Part shown: positions 55,875 to 64,000 of the stretch, piece by piece
Numbering within the stretch: the stretch's first letter is position 1
Layout of the letters: each line of letters starts with the position of its first letter
Assembly: GCF_900105095.1 (NCBI RefSeq)
Contig: NZ_LT629743.1
Span: 744,001 to 808,000 of the forward strand
Reading direction: 5' to 3'
Source: Erythrobacter sp. HL-111
GTDB taxonomy: Bacteria > Pseudomonadota > Alphaproteobacteria > Sphingomonadales > Sphingomonadaceae
Length of the DNA: 64,000 bases
Notes under the pieces: generated by a model
The model's database searches: none
What the model was told of the DNA's origin: nothing
Seen by the model: only the letters and a program-made list of their open reading frames with translations
Position numbers and translations under genes: made by a program

Positions 55875-56663
55875 ATGAACAAGCTCGAGGAAATCTGCGC
55901 CGCCAAGCGCGAGATCGTCGCCGCCCGCCGGAACGCGATCTCGCTCGGCGAACTCGAAGCCGCGGCCGCGCGCGCCGCGGCCCCGCGCGGGTTCGAGGCG
56001 GCCCTGCGCGAAGCGAGCGCCGGGGGCTTCGGCCTCGTCGCGGAAATCAAGCGGGCGAGCCCTTCCAAGGGCCTGATCCGCGAGGATTTCCGCCCCGGCG
56101 ACCATGCCCGCGACTACGCGGCGGGCGGCGCGGCCTGTCTTTCCGTGCTGACCGATGCGCCCTATTTCCAGGGGCACGAGGACTACCTCGTCGCCGCCCG
56201 CAGCGCCTCGAGCCTGCCGGTCCTGCGCAAGGATTTCATGATCGATCCGTGGCAATGCATCGAAGCGCGCGCGATCGGGGCGGATGCGGTGCTCGTGATC
56301 GTCGCCGCGCTGGAGGACGCGCAGATGGCCGAGATCGAGGCCGCGGCGCTTGCGCTCGGCATGGACGTGCTGGTCGAAATCCACGACGAGGGCGAACTCG
56401 AACGCGCCGCAAAGCACCTCAGCTCCCGCCTGATCGGGATCAACAACCGCGACCTTCGCACCTTCGAGACAAGCCTTGCCGTGACCGAAAGGCTCGCCCC
56501 GCTCGCCCCGCAGGGCGCGCTGATCGTCGGCGAAAGCGGCATCGGGTCCCACGCCGATTGCGAGCGGCTGGCGGCGGCGGGCGTGCGTTGCTTCCTCGTC
56601 GGGGAAAGCCTGATGCGCGCGCCCGACATCGCAGCGGCGACTCGGGAACTGCTTGGCGGCTGA
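55875..56663 (+). CDS. trpC: Indole-3-glycerol phosphate synthase
   Basis: Converts carboxyphenylaminodeoxyribulose phosphate to indole-glycerol phosphate. The 262-aa TIM barrel contains [37 protein letters not shown], the [11 protein letters not shown] segment, and [19 protein letters not shown] 55875 begins [13 protein letters not shown]; the 14-residue longer reading is rejected. Last trp gene in the window; trpF and trpBA are elsewhere. The moaC gene begins 72 nt later. Confidence 0.97.
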   Translation: MNKLEEICAAKREIVAARRNAISLGELEAAAARAAAPRGFEAALREASAGGFGLVAEIKRASPSKGLIREDFRPGDHARDYAAGGAACLSVLTDAPYFQGHEDYLVAARSASSLPVLRKDFMIDPWQCIEARAIGADAVLVIVAALEDAQMAEIEAAALALGMDVLVEIHDEGELERAAKHLSSRLIGINNRDLRTFETSLAVTERLAPLAPQGALIVGESGIGSHADCERLAAAGVRCFLVGESLMRAPDIAAATRELLGG

Positions 56664-56735
56664 ACGGGCCTGCGACGGCGCGACTGTTCGCGGGGCTGCT
56701 CCCATGGCATTGACGGGCGCAAGGGAGCGACACGA

Positions 56736-57227
56736 ATGAGCAAGCTCACACATCTCGGCGAGGACGGCACCGTTCGCATGGTCGATGTCGGCGGCAAGGC
56801 CGCGACCGCCCGGCTCGCGGTCGCCTCGGGCCGGATCGCGATGAGCCCCGCGGCCCTCGCCGCCATCCGGGCGGGCGATGCGCCCAAGGGCGACGTGCTG
56901 GGCGCCGCGCGCATCGCCGGGATCATGGCGGCCAAGCGCACCGGCGACCTCATCCCGCTGTGCCACCCCTTGGCGCTGGAGGCGGTGAGCCTCGATTTCA
57001 CCTTCGAGGACAGCCCGCAGGCCGCGGTCCGGGTGACGGCGAGCGCCTCGCTGACGGGCCGGACCGGGGTCGAGATGGAGGCGATGGTGGCAGTCACGAT
57101 GGCGCTGCTCACGATCTACGACATGGCGAAGTCGATCGACAAGGGGATGGTGATCGGCGAGGTCCGCCTGGTCGAGAAGCGCGGCGGCAAGAGCGGCGAC
57201 TGGCACGCGCCCGCCGGGAAAGCATGA
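56736..57227 (+). CDS. moaC: Cyclic pyranopterin monophosphate synthase MoaC
   Basis: Second step of molybdenum-cofactor synthesis. The 163-aa protein shows [55 protein letters not shown] and the catalytic-site [20 protein letters not shown]. It lies between trpC and moeA; its stop overlaps the moeA start as ATGA, so these two cofactor genes are coupled. Confidence 0.98.
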   Translation: MSKLTHLGEDGTVRMVDVGGKAATARLAVASGRIAMSPAALAAIRAGDAPKGDVLGAARIAGIMAAKRTGDLIPLCHPLALEAVSLDFTFEDSPQAAVRVTASASLTGRTGVEMEAMVAVTMALLTIYDMAKSIDKGMVIGEVRLVEKRGGKSGDWHAPAGKA

Positions 57228-58426
57228 CCGGACCGCTTCCGCTCGAAGACGCGCAGGCCCGGCTGCTCGCCCTCGCCCCGCCCGTGCGCGCCGAGGACGT
57301 TGCGATCGAGGATTCCTTCGGCCGGGTGCTCGCCGCCGATCTCTTCGCCGCGCGCAGCCAGCCTGCCGCCGACCTCTCGGCGATGGACGGCTATGCCCTC
57401 GCCGCCGATGGAGGCTCCGTTCAGTGGCGCGTGGTGGGCGAGAGCCGCGCCGGACACCCATTCGCCCGCACCCTCGGCTCGGGCGAGGCCATTCGGATCT
57501 CGACCGGAGCGCTGATGCCGCAGGGCGCCGACCGGGTCCTGCTCAAGGAGGACGCGCTGGTCGATGACGGGACGGTGCGCTGCGCGCAAATGCCGCCGGC
57601 CGGGTCCCACGTGCGGCGGCGCGGCTTCGATTTCGAGCAGGACAGCACGGTCCTTTCCAAGGGAACCGTCCTCGGTCCGGCGCAGATCGCTCTCGCGCTC
57701 GCCGCGGGCCATGCGCGCTGCGCCGTGGCCGCGGTGCCGCGCGTGGCGGTGCTCGACAGCGGGGACGAACTCGTGCGCGATCCTGCCGCCTGCGGACCGG
57801 GGCAGGTCCCGGCCTCGAACGGGGCGATGCTGGCGGCCCAGCTCGCCCCGCTCGGGGTGCGTGCGATACGGCTCGGCCCGGTGGCGGACACGCTCGAAGC
57901 GCTAGCCGCTGCGCTGGAGGAAGCCGAGGATGCCGACATCCTCGTGACGAGCGGCGGCGCATCGGTCGGCGATCACGACCTCGTGCGCCAGGCGCTGGCC
58001 GACCGGGGGGCCGCGATCGCGTTCTGGAAGGTCGCGATCAAGCCGGGCAAGCCGCTTCTCGTCGCGACCCGCGCGCGCGGCGACGCCCCGCCGCAGGTCG
58101 TCATCGGCCTGCCGGGCAATCCCGTGTCGAGCTTCGTCACGGCTTTTCTCTTCGTCCTGCCGCTGGTTCGCGCGGCGATGGGGGCGACCGCTTCCCTGCC
58201 CCGCCCGGTCGCCATGCGTGCGGGCGAGGACCTGCCCGCGGCCGGGGCGCGGCGGACATTCCTGCGCGCGGTCCATGACGGCCGGGTCGTGCGCGAGGCC
58301 GGTTCGCAGGATTCGAGCGCTCTCACCGCCCTCGCCGCGGCGAACTGCCTGATCGACCGGTCGGCCGGCGCCGCCCCGCTGCGCGCGGGCGAGGAAGTCA
58401 TGGTCTTTCCCCTCCACGGCGCCTGA
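57224..58426 (+). CDS. moeA: Molybdopterin molybdenumtransferase MoeA
   Basis: Inserts molybdenum into adenylated molybdopterin. The 400-aa protein shows [26 protein letters not shown], the linker [33 protein letters not shown] and the KPGKPLL loop followed by [17 protein letters not shown]. The C-terminal domain follows. Starts in an ATGA overlap with moaC. It is followed by the lexA promoter region. Confidence 0.97.
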   Translation: MTGPLPLEDAQARLLALAPPVRAEDVAIEDSFGRVLAADLFAARSQPAADLSAMDGYALAADGGSVQWRVVGESRAGHPFARTLGSGEAIRISTGALMPQGADRVLLKEDALVDDGTVRCAQMPPAGSHVRRRGFDFEQDSTVLSKGTVLGPAQIALALAAGHARCAVAAVPRVAVLDSGDELVRDPAACGPGQVPASNGAMLAAQLAPLGVRAIRLGPVADTLEALAAALEEAEDADILVTSGGASVGDHDLVRQALADRGAAIAFWKVAIKPGKPLLVATRARGDAPPQVVIGLPGNPVSSFVTAFLFVLPLVRAAMGATASLPRPVAMRAGEDLPAAGARRTFLRAVHDGRVVREAGSQDSSALTALAAANCLIDRSAGAAPLRAGEEVMVFPLHGA

Positions 58427-58454
58427 ATCGCGCGGGTTTCCGCGGTGGAGCGGC

Positions 58455-58483
58455 TTGACTTGACGAACCCGGTTGCCTATTCG
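58455..58483 (+). promoter_or_regulatory. lexA promoter
   Basis: TTGACT (58455-58460), 17-nt spacer, TATTCG (58478-58483), good sigma-70 spacing upstream of lexA. The LexA box begins at the last base of the -10, ideal for repression. Confidence 0.55.
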
Positions 58484-58497
58484 TTCCTTATTCGTTC
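58483..58497 (+). promoter_or_regulatory. LexA (SOS) operator of lexA
   Basis: GTTCCTTATTCGTTC, a perfect GTTC-N7-GTTC alphaproteobacterial SOS box, overlapping the probable -10 and start site of lexA and 119 nt before its ATG. It predicts autoregulation. Confidence 0.85.
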
Positions 58498-58616
58498 ACC
58501 TTTTCGGTGTTCGACAGTGCCCGCCATGCACCTTTTCGCGGTGCCTCTCGCGGGTGTGCCGTAAAGTCCTGCGTGCGCGGTCCGGCGCGTGCGCTGGCTC
58601 CCGTGGGAGAATATCT

Positions 58617-59315
58617 ATGCTGACCGCAAAGCAGCACGAACTGATCCGCTTCATCCAGCAGCGGCTGGAGGAAACCGGCGTCTCGCCCAGTTTCGAGGAA
58701 ATGAAGGAAGCGCTCGACCTCAAGAGCAAGTCGGGCGTTCACCGGCTGATCTCCGCGCTCGAGGAACGCGGGTTCATCCGCCGCCTGCCCAACCGCGCGC
58801 GCGCGCTCGAAGTGATCCGGCAGCCCGAGGATGCGGTGCCCGGCGGGCGCGCCACGCCGGGCCTCGATGCGGCGAATGACGCGGTCGCCTCGGTTTCGCG
58901 CACCATGCGCGCCGCGCCCGAACCGGCCAATGACGTGATCGAGATCCCGCTGCACGGCCGGATCGCCGCGGGCGCCCCGATCGAGGCGCTGGAGGGGCAG
59001 AACTCGCTGCCCGTGCCTGCCGCCCTGCTCGGCCCGGGCGAACACTACGCGCTCGAGGTGTCGGGGGATTCGATGATCGAGGCCGGCATTTTCGACGGCG
59101 ATTTCGCCCTGGTGAAACGGACCGACACGGCCCGCGACGGGGAAATCGTCGTGGCGCTGGTGCGCGGCGAGGAAGCGACGCTCAAGTTCCTCCGCAAGGA
59201 AGGCGGCGCGATCCGGCTCGACCCGGCCAATGCGGCCTACGAACCGCAGGTCTATCGGCCCGAGGAAGTGCAGGTCCAAGGCAAGCTCGCAGGGCTCCTG
59301 CGGCGCTACCACTGA
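58617..59315 (+). CDS. lexA: SOS repressor LexA
   Basis: Represses DNA-damage genes until RecA filaments trigger self-cleavage. The 232-aa protein has an N-terminal winged helix (about 1-66: [38 protein letters not shown]), an Ala/Pro-rich hinge (about 70-105), and the S24 peptidase domain. Cleavage site Ala118-Gly119, Ser152 in GDSMIEAG and Lys190 in ATLKFL are intact. ATG 58617 starts the protein; the longer reading from 58473 overlaps its promoter. A perfect LexA box lies upstream. Confidence 0.98.
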   Translation: MLTAKQHELIRFIQQRLEETGVSPSFEEMKEALDLKSKSGVHRLISALEERGFIRRLPNRARALEVIRQPEDAVPGGRATPGLDAANDAVASVSRTMRAAPEPANDVIEIPLHGRIAAGAPIEALEGQNSLPVPAALLGPGEHYALEVSGDSMIEAGIFDGDFALVKRTDTARDGEIVVALVRGEEATLKFLRKEGGAIRLDPANAAYEPQVYRPEEVQVQGKLAGLLRRYH

Positions 59316-59507
59316 TCCGGGGCTGCCGTCTGCCCGGCGATCGCGGCGGGCGGCAGCGCCGAATGCGATGGTGCCGCCCGCGGGCGGTCCGGGGCGAGCG
59401 CAGGCCTGCCGCTTCCAGAGGATCGAGGGACATGGCGGCTTCGACATGCGGGGCCGCTTGCGGTCGGATCCGCCTCGCCCGGACCAGTCGCCGGTCCCGC
59501 GCGGCCT

Positions 59508-61781
59508 TCAATCGCGCCAACCGCGCCACCAGCCATGCTCGCCCTGCCCCTCGGCCACGCTGGTGATGCGCCCGCGTTCGAGATCGAGCGCGAGGCCCCC
59601 GGTCCGCAGCAGCAGCTTGCGATCCGCCTTCAGCCAGCGCGGCCGACAGGAACGCGGCAGGAAGCGGTCGGCGACGACGATGTCGGATGCGGCGCAGGCT
59701 TCGGCGAGCAGGTCCTCCTCGATCCATTCGCGGTTGCGCGCCATCATCAGGGTCCATTCGCGCCCGCCGCGCTCGATCCTGAGCACGCAGAACGCCCGCG
59801 AACAGCGTGCCCCCGGCCAGTTCGCGAGCGGGATCGGGTCCGCGGTGACGCTCGCGAGTTCGAGCAGGTTGTCGCGGCTGTATTCCGACCGCGTGTCGCG
59901 CAGCGACAGGAGACGCCGGCCGCCCTGCGCGGTCTCGATCGTGATGCCGACGTGCCGCCCCTCGCGGTCGATCAGGACGTCGGGAATGGGAGTGGCAAGC
60001 AGCATCGCCGTGGCGATCGCGGCCGGGACCAGTCCCCAAAGGCGGGCTCGCCCCGTCCACAGCGCGAGCCACAATCCCCCGGCGGTAAACAGGAAGATGG
60101 TGAGCGGGCCCATCTGCGGCATCAGCTTGACCGCGCCCGGCTGCGCCGCGGTGACATGGGCGATGCCGAGCAGTAGGTCGAGCGAGGCCTGCACCAGCCA
60201 CCAGACCGGCCCGCCGAGCCCGGCAAGGTCCAGCAGCAGCCCAAGCGCGATCATCGGCATCGACACGAAGGTGACAAGCGGGATCGCGACGACATTGGCG
60301 AGCGCCCCGTAGAGCCCGGCCCGGTGGAAGTGATAGAGGACGATCGGCATCAGCGCGATCTCGATCACGAGCCCGGTGACGAACAGCATGACGACGCGCC
60401 GCCCGGCATGGCGCCACCACGCCTCCTCGCGCGGGGCGAGGAAGGCGCGCACCGGCCCCGAGGCGGACAGCGCGACGATCGCGAGGACGGCGCAGAAGCT
60501 CATCTGGAAGCTCGGCCCGATCACGCTTTCGGGCCACAGCAGCATGACCGCGAAGGCCGCCGCCGCAACCATCCTGAGCGACAGCGCATCGCGCCCCATG
60601 GCAAGCGCGACCAGCACCAGGAGGGCGGCGACGCAGCTCCTGACGGTCGGCACCTCCGCCCCGGTCAGCAAGGTGTAACCGATCCCCGCGATCGCCCCGC
60701 AGGCCGCGGCCAGCACCGGCAGCCGGACCCTCAGCGCGATCGCGGGGAACAGCGCCAGCACGCGCAGCGCGGCGAGATAGGCCGCGGCGATGACCGCGCT
60801 CACGTGCAGGCCGCTGATCGAGAGCAGATGGGTGAGCCCGGCATCGCGCATCGCCTCCTCGTCAGCCCGATCGATCGCGCCGCGATCCCCGCTCGCGAAG
60901 GCGGCGGCGATGGTCCCCGCCGAGCCCTCGACCCGCGCCCGGACATGGGCGGACAGCCCACGCTGGACCGGGGCTATGCCGAAACCGCCCGGCGCGGGTT
61001 CGACCAGTTCGAGTTCGCCGATCATGCTCCCGGTCGCGGCCAGCCCGCTGAACCAGGCGGTGCGGGCGAAATCATAGGCTCCCGGAAGCATCGGGCTCGC
61101 AGGCGGCATCAGGCGGACCCGCATCCGCACCACCGCCCCTTCGGCCAGCGCGCCTTCGCCCGCAGCGGCCTCGACCGGGGCGAGCGCATCGGCCGGGACA
61201 TTGACCCGGATCTTGCGGCCCTGCCCGGTCGATGCGTCGCGCACCGCGAGGGTCAGCCGGATGCGCCGCTCGGCGGGCTGGTCCTCGCGTTCTAGGACAT
61301 AGCCCTGGACGCGCTCGATCGAGGGCCGGTCGATCGGCTCGGCCCCGACGATCTCCGAGCGCACCCAGATCACCGCGATGCCCGCCGAAAAGACGAGGCC
61401 GACCGCGATCATCGCGCGGCGCAGGTGCCCGCGCCGGTCGGCGATGGCGGACCCGGCGGGCCATACCGCCAGCGCCGTCAGCGCGAGCAGGATCCCGCCG
61501 CCGATCGCGCCCATCCACTGCCAGGGGTCCGACAGCGCGAACCAGGCGAGGATCCCGCTGGCGAAGACCACCGCGAGCCAGGGCGCCCGGTCGAACCCCG
61601 CCTCGGCGAGGAAGCGCTCGGCCCGGTCGAGCGCCGCGCTCGCGAGGCCTGCATCCCCGCCGCCGCTGGACAATCCGGGGCGCGTTTGCCAAGGGCGCGC
61701 GGAAGACCGTCCGGCGGCGGCCCCGGCAACGGTGCTGCCGTCGCCACCGTCTCCCATCGGAATGATCGGCACATCGCCCAC
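59508..61781 (-). CDS. comEC: ComEC/Rec2-family DNA-uptake channel protein, degenerate C-terminal domain
   Basis: 757-aa membrane protein. A hydrophobic N-terminus and DUF4131-type OB region are followed by the competence domain with the signature LTHLLSISGLHVSAV and YTLLTGAEVPTVRSCVAALL, and about ten membrane helices in all. The final 150 residues occupy the place of the metallo-beta-lactamase domain but show no HxHxDH metal motif, so nuclease activity is not expected. ComEC moves single-stranded DNA into the cytosol. GTG 61781 was chosen because GGGGGGAGG lies 6 nt upstream (61788-61796). It is divergent from gltX. Confidence 0.92.
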   Translation of the reverse strand: MGDVPIIPMGDGGDGSTVAGAAAGRSSARPWQTRPGLSSGGGDAGLASAALDRAERFLAEAGFDRAPWLAVVFASGILAWFALSDPWQWMGAIGGGILLALTALAVWPAGSAIADRRGHLRRAMIAVGLVFSAGIAVIWVRSEIVGAEPIDRPSIERVQGYVLEREDQPAERRIRLTLAVRDASTGQGRKIRVNVPADALAPVEAAAGEGALAEGAVVRMRVRLMPPASPMLPGAYDFARTAWFSGLAATGSMIGELELVEPAPGGFGIAPVQRGLSAHVRARVEGSAGTIAAAFASGDRGAIDRADEEAMRDAGLTHLLSISGLHVSAVIAAAYLAALRVLALFPAIALRVRLPVLAAACGAIAGIGYTLLTGAEVPTVRSCVAALLVLVALAMGRDALSLRMVAAAAFAVMLLWPESVIGPSFQMSFCAVLAIVALSASGPVRAFLAPREEAWWRHAGRRVVMLFVTGLVIEIALMPIVLYHFHRAGLYGALANVVAIPLVTFVSMPMIALGLLLDLAGLGGPVWWLVQASLDLLLGIAHVTAAQPGAVKLMPQMGPLTIFLFTAGGLWLALWTGRARLWGLVPAAIATAMLLATPIPDVLIDREGRHVGITIETAQGGRRLLSLRDTRSEYSRDNLLELASVTADPIPLANWPGARCSRAFCVLRIERGGREWTLMMARNREWIEEDLLAEACAASDIVVADRFLPRSCRPRWLKADRKLLLRTGGLALDLERGRITSVAEGQGEHGWWRGWRD

Positions 61782-61847
61782 AGGCCGCCTCCCCCCAGGG
61801 TCAAGGCCATTCGGAAAGTCGCCGCATAGAAAAGGAATTCGCCCTCC

Positions 61848-63263
61848 ATGGCAAGCGATAGCACCGCATCCGTCGTCACCCGCTTCGCCCCCTCGCCGAC
61901 CGGCTTCCTCCATATCGGCGGCGCGCGCACGGCGTTGTTCAACTGGCTTTACGCGCGCCATCACGGGGGCAAGGCTCTCCTGCGGATCGAGGACACCGAC
62001 AGGAAGCGTTCGACGCAGGAGGCGATCGACAAGATCCTCGAAGGGCTCGACTGGCTCGGCCTCGATTACGACGAGCCGCCCGTCTTCCAGTCGCATCGCG
62101 CCGAACGCCATGCCGAGGTCGCGCGCAAGCTGCTCGAGGCGGGCCATGCCTACAAGTGCTTCGCCACGCCCGAGGAGCTGGAGGCGATGCGGGCGGAACA
62201 GCGCGCGCAGAAGAAGCCGATGCGCTACGACGGGCGCTGGCGCGACCGCGACCCGGGCGAGGCACCCGCGGGTGCTGCCTACACGATCCGGCTCAAGACC
62301 CCGCTCACCGGCGTGACCACGATCGAGGACCGCGTGCAGGGCAGCGTCTCGGTCGCCAACGAGGAGATCGACGACTACATCCTCCTGCGCGCCGACGGGA
62401 CGCCGACCTACATGCTCGCGGTGGTGGTCGACGACCGCGACATGGGCGTGACCCACGTCATCCGCGGCGACGACCATCTCAACAACGCCTTCCGTCAGCT
62501 CCCCATCTACCGCGCGATGCAGGAGGTCGAAGGCGGCTGGGACGATCCGGTCTATGCCCACATCCCGCTGATCCACGGACCCGACGGGGCAAAGATGTCG
62601 AAGCGCCACGGGGCGGTCGGCGTTTCGACCTACCGCGACGAGCTCGGGATCCTCGCCGATGCCATGTTCAACTACCTCCTGCGGCTCGGCTGGGGGCACG
62701 GCGACCGCGAGGAGATCACCCGCACCGAGGCGATCGAACTGTTCGACCTCGCCGGTGTCGGCCGGAGCCCGTCGCGCTTCGACATGAAGAAGCTCGAGAA
62801 CCTCAACGGGCACTACATCCGCGAAGCCGATGACTCGCTGCTCGCCGACCTCGTCCTGCCGCGCCTGCCCGCGGGCGCCGACCGGGACCTGCTGATCGAG
62901 GCCATGCCGGTGCTCAAGGTCCGCGCGCGCAATCTCAACGAAATCGCCGACGGTGCCGGCTTTCTTTTCGCCACTCGCCCGCTCGAAATGACCGAGAAAG
63001 CGGCGGGCCTGCTCGACGCCGAAGCACGCTCGCGCCTTGCATTGATTTCAAGCCGGCTTGCACAGGAAAATCGCTGGACAAGCGAGGCTCTCGAAGCCAC
63101 TACGAAGGCGCTCGCGGAGGAACTGGGATTGGGCCTCGGCAAGCTGGCGCAACCGATGCGCGCCGCACTCACCGGGACGACGACCTCGCCCGGTATTTTC
63201 GATGTTCTGGTCCTTCTGGGACGGGATGAAGCCCTGGCACGGCTCGACGCGCAGGCGGCCTGA
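61848..63263 (+). CDS. gltX: Glutamate-tRNA ligase
   Basis: Class I synthetase charging tRNA-Glu. The 471-aa protein has the HIGH motif in [18 protein letters not shown], the GluRS segment [25 protein letters not shown], the KMSKS motif [10 protein letters not shown], and a C-terminal anticodon-binding domain (about 320-471). Length is normal. Divergent from comEC by 66 nt; gltA follows 57 nt downstream. Confidence 0.98.
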   Translation: MASDSTASVVTRFAPSPTGFLHIGGARTALFNWLYARHHGGKALLRIEDTDRKRSTQEAIDKILEGLDWLGLDYDEPPVFQSHRAERHAEVARKLLEAGHAYKCFATPEELEAMRAEQRAQKKPMRYDGRWRDRDPGEAPAGAAYTIRLKTPLTGVTTIEDRVQGSVSVANEEIDDYILLRADGTPTYMLAVVVDDRDMGVTHVIRGDDHLNNAFRQLPIYRAMQEVEGGWDDPVYAHIPLIHGPDGAKMSKRHGAVGVSTYRDELGILADAMFNYLLRLGWGHGDREEITRTEAIELFDLAGVGRSPSRFDMKKLENLNGHYIREADDSLLADLVLPRLPAGADRDLLIEAMPVLKVRARNLNEIADGAGFLFATRPLEMTEKAAGLLDAEARSRLALISSRLAQENRWTSEALEATTKALAEELGLGLGKLAQPMRAALTGTTTSPGIFDVLVLLGRDEALARLDAQAA

Positions 63264-63306
63264 CCGGGCCGCCGCGCGGAGGCGCGAAGAGGGGCAAAAG
63301 GATTGA

Positions 63307-63313
63307 GCAGGAG
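63307..63313 (+). promoter_or_regulatory. gltA ribosome binding site
   Basis: GCAGGAG, 7 nt upstream of TTG 63321. It supports this non-ATG start. Confidence 0.6.
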
Positions 63314-63320
63314 ACACATC

Positions 63321-64000
63321 TTGGCAGACAAGCACGCGACACTCGAGCTTGGCGGCGAAACGCATGAATTTCCCGTCCTCAGCGGCAGCACCGGACCGGA
63401 TGTCGTCGACATCCGCAAGCTTTACGGGTCGACCGGGCGCTTCACCTTCGATCCGGGCTACAAGTCGACCGCGAGCTGCGAGAGCGCACTGACCTATATC
63501 GACGGCAACGAGGGCGTCCTGCTCCATCGCGGCTACCCGATCGGGCAGCTCGCCGAACATTCCTCCTTCATGGAGGTCGCCTACCTCCTGCTCAACGGCG
63601 AACTGCCGAGCGGCGAAGAGCTCGACGATTTCACCTACACGATCACCCGCCACACCATGCTGCACGAGCAGCTGCGCCAGTTCTACCAGGGCTTCCGCCG
63701 CGACGCCCACCCGATGGCTATCATGTGCGGCGTGGTCGGTGCGCTGTCGGCGTTCTACCACGACAGCACCGACATTTCCGACCCCGAGCACCGCAAGATC
63801 TCGAGCCACCGCCTGATCGCCAAGATGCCGACGATCGCGGCGATGGCCTACAAGTACGCGATCGGCCAGCCCTTCATGCAGCCGGACAATTCGCTCAGCT
63901 ACACCGGCAATTTTTTGCGCATGACCTTCGGCGTCCCGGCCGAGGAATACGAGGTGATCCCGGCGGTCGAACGCGCGATGGACCGGATCTTCATCCTCCA
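63321..64000 (+). CDS. gltA: Citrate synthase, 3' part outside window
   Basis: Condenses acetyl-CoA and oxaloacetate. The first 226 codons are present. The N-terminus [68 protein letters not shown] and [12 protein letters not shown] match the long, NADH-sensitive Gram-negative (type II) citrate synthase; [20 protein letters not shown] follows. The catalytic His/Asp pairs lie beyond the window edge. The start is TTG 63321, supported by GCAGGAG 7 nt upstream; no better ATG exists. Confidence 0.97.
   Translation, partial: MADKHATLELGGETHEFPVLSGSTGPDVVDIRKLYGSTGRFTFDPGYKSTASCESALTYIDGNEGVLLHRGYPIGQLAEHSSFMEVAYLLLNGELPSGEELDDFTYTITRHTMLHEQLRQFYQGFRRDAHPMAIMCGVVGALSAFYHDSTDISDPEHRKISSHRLIAKMPTIAAMAYKYAIGQPFMQPDNSLSYTGNFLRMTFGVPAEEYEVIPAVERAMDRIFIL

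Noticed and set aside
59324..59358. Hairpin after lexA as intrinsic terminator
   Set aside because: GCTGCC/GGCAGC stem has a bulge and no T tract; insufficient support.

Overview
The window is about 64 kb of a GC-rich alphaproteobacterial chromosome, almost certainly a sphingomonad and most likely a member of Erythrobacteraceae. This rests on gene order (dusB-ntrBC-ntrYX-hfq-hflX; recG/sdhE/mfd; lipA-ratA; ppiD-trpE), a fused ispDF, a two-domain Hfq, a GTTC-N7-GTTC LexA box and strong GC bias at third codon positions. I see no prophage, insertion sequence, CRISPR array, plasmid or resistance island. The content is core chromosome, with the unusual signals lying inside or between housekeeping genes.

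Layout. 1-9.5 kb (minus strand): dusB, ntrB, ntrC, ntrY, ntrX, a tandem-Sm hfq and the start of hflX, i.e. the nitrogen-control and post-transcriptional regulation block. 9.6-14.3 kb: ispDF, an exported hypothetical and cinA/pncC (plus), converging on lipA-ratA (minus), then a NYN-LOTUS predicted RNase. 14.4-21 kb: exported TPR protein, gyrA, lysoplasmalogenase, trmFO. 21-25.3 kb (minus): EF-hand protein, an NDUFAF6-like protein and a three-gene TadG/TadE/TadE cluster without the Tad machine. 25.4-28.4 kb (minus): ftsB and pdhA-pdhB. 28.5-34.2 kb: mechanosensitive channel, MFS transporter, DUF3429 membrane protein, SDR, UbiB-type kinase, low-molecular-weight tyrosine phosphatase. 34.2-42.4 kb: recG, sdhE, mfd, an EAL protein, NAD kinase. 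42.5-45.1 kb: convergent tRNA-Asn and tRNA-Arg, the grxC-nit-DUF1178 operon, and hsp20 behind a likely RpoH promoter and ROSE-like RNA thermometer. 45.2-45.5 kb: a 550-bp gap with strong hairpins and a candidate structured RNA. 45.7-48.7 kb (minus): tpiA, secG, pyrG. 48.9-59.3 kb (plus): ppiD, trpE, a phosphodiester-glycosidase-like lipoprotein, prolyl aminopeptidase, trpG, trpD, trpC, moaC, moeA, lexA. 59.5-64 kb: comEC (minus), gltX and the 5' part of gltA (plus).

How the genes work together. ntrB/ntrC/ntrY/ntrX form two paired two-component systems for nitrogen (and probably redox) control. The trp block covers chorismate to indole-glycerol phosphate except trpF and trpBA, with chained 4-nt overlaps that also tie in two non-trp genes. 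pdhA/pdhB and gltA feed and start the citrate cycle, and sdhE matures succinate dehydrogenase. mfd, recG and lexA are DNA-repair functions, lexA showing a clear autoregulatory box.

There is no dramatic new system. The items most worth following up are the asymmetric tandem Hfq and its same-frame junction with hflX, the hsp20 thermometer, the unassigned RNA between hsp20 and pyrG, calcium-binding-type loops in a TadE protein, and the NtrX that lacks the sigma-54 contact loop.
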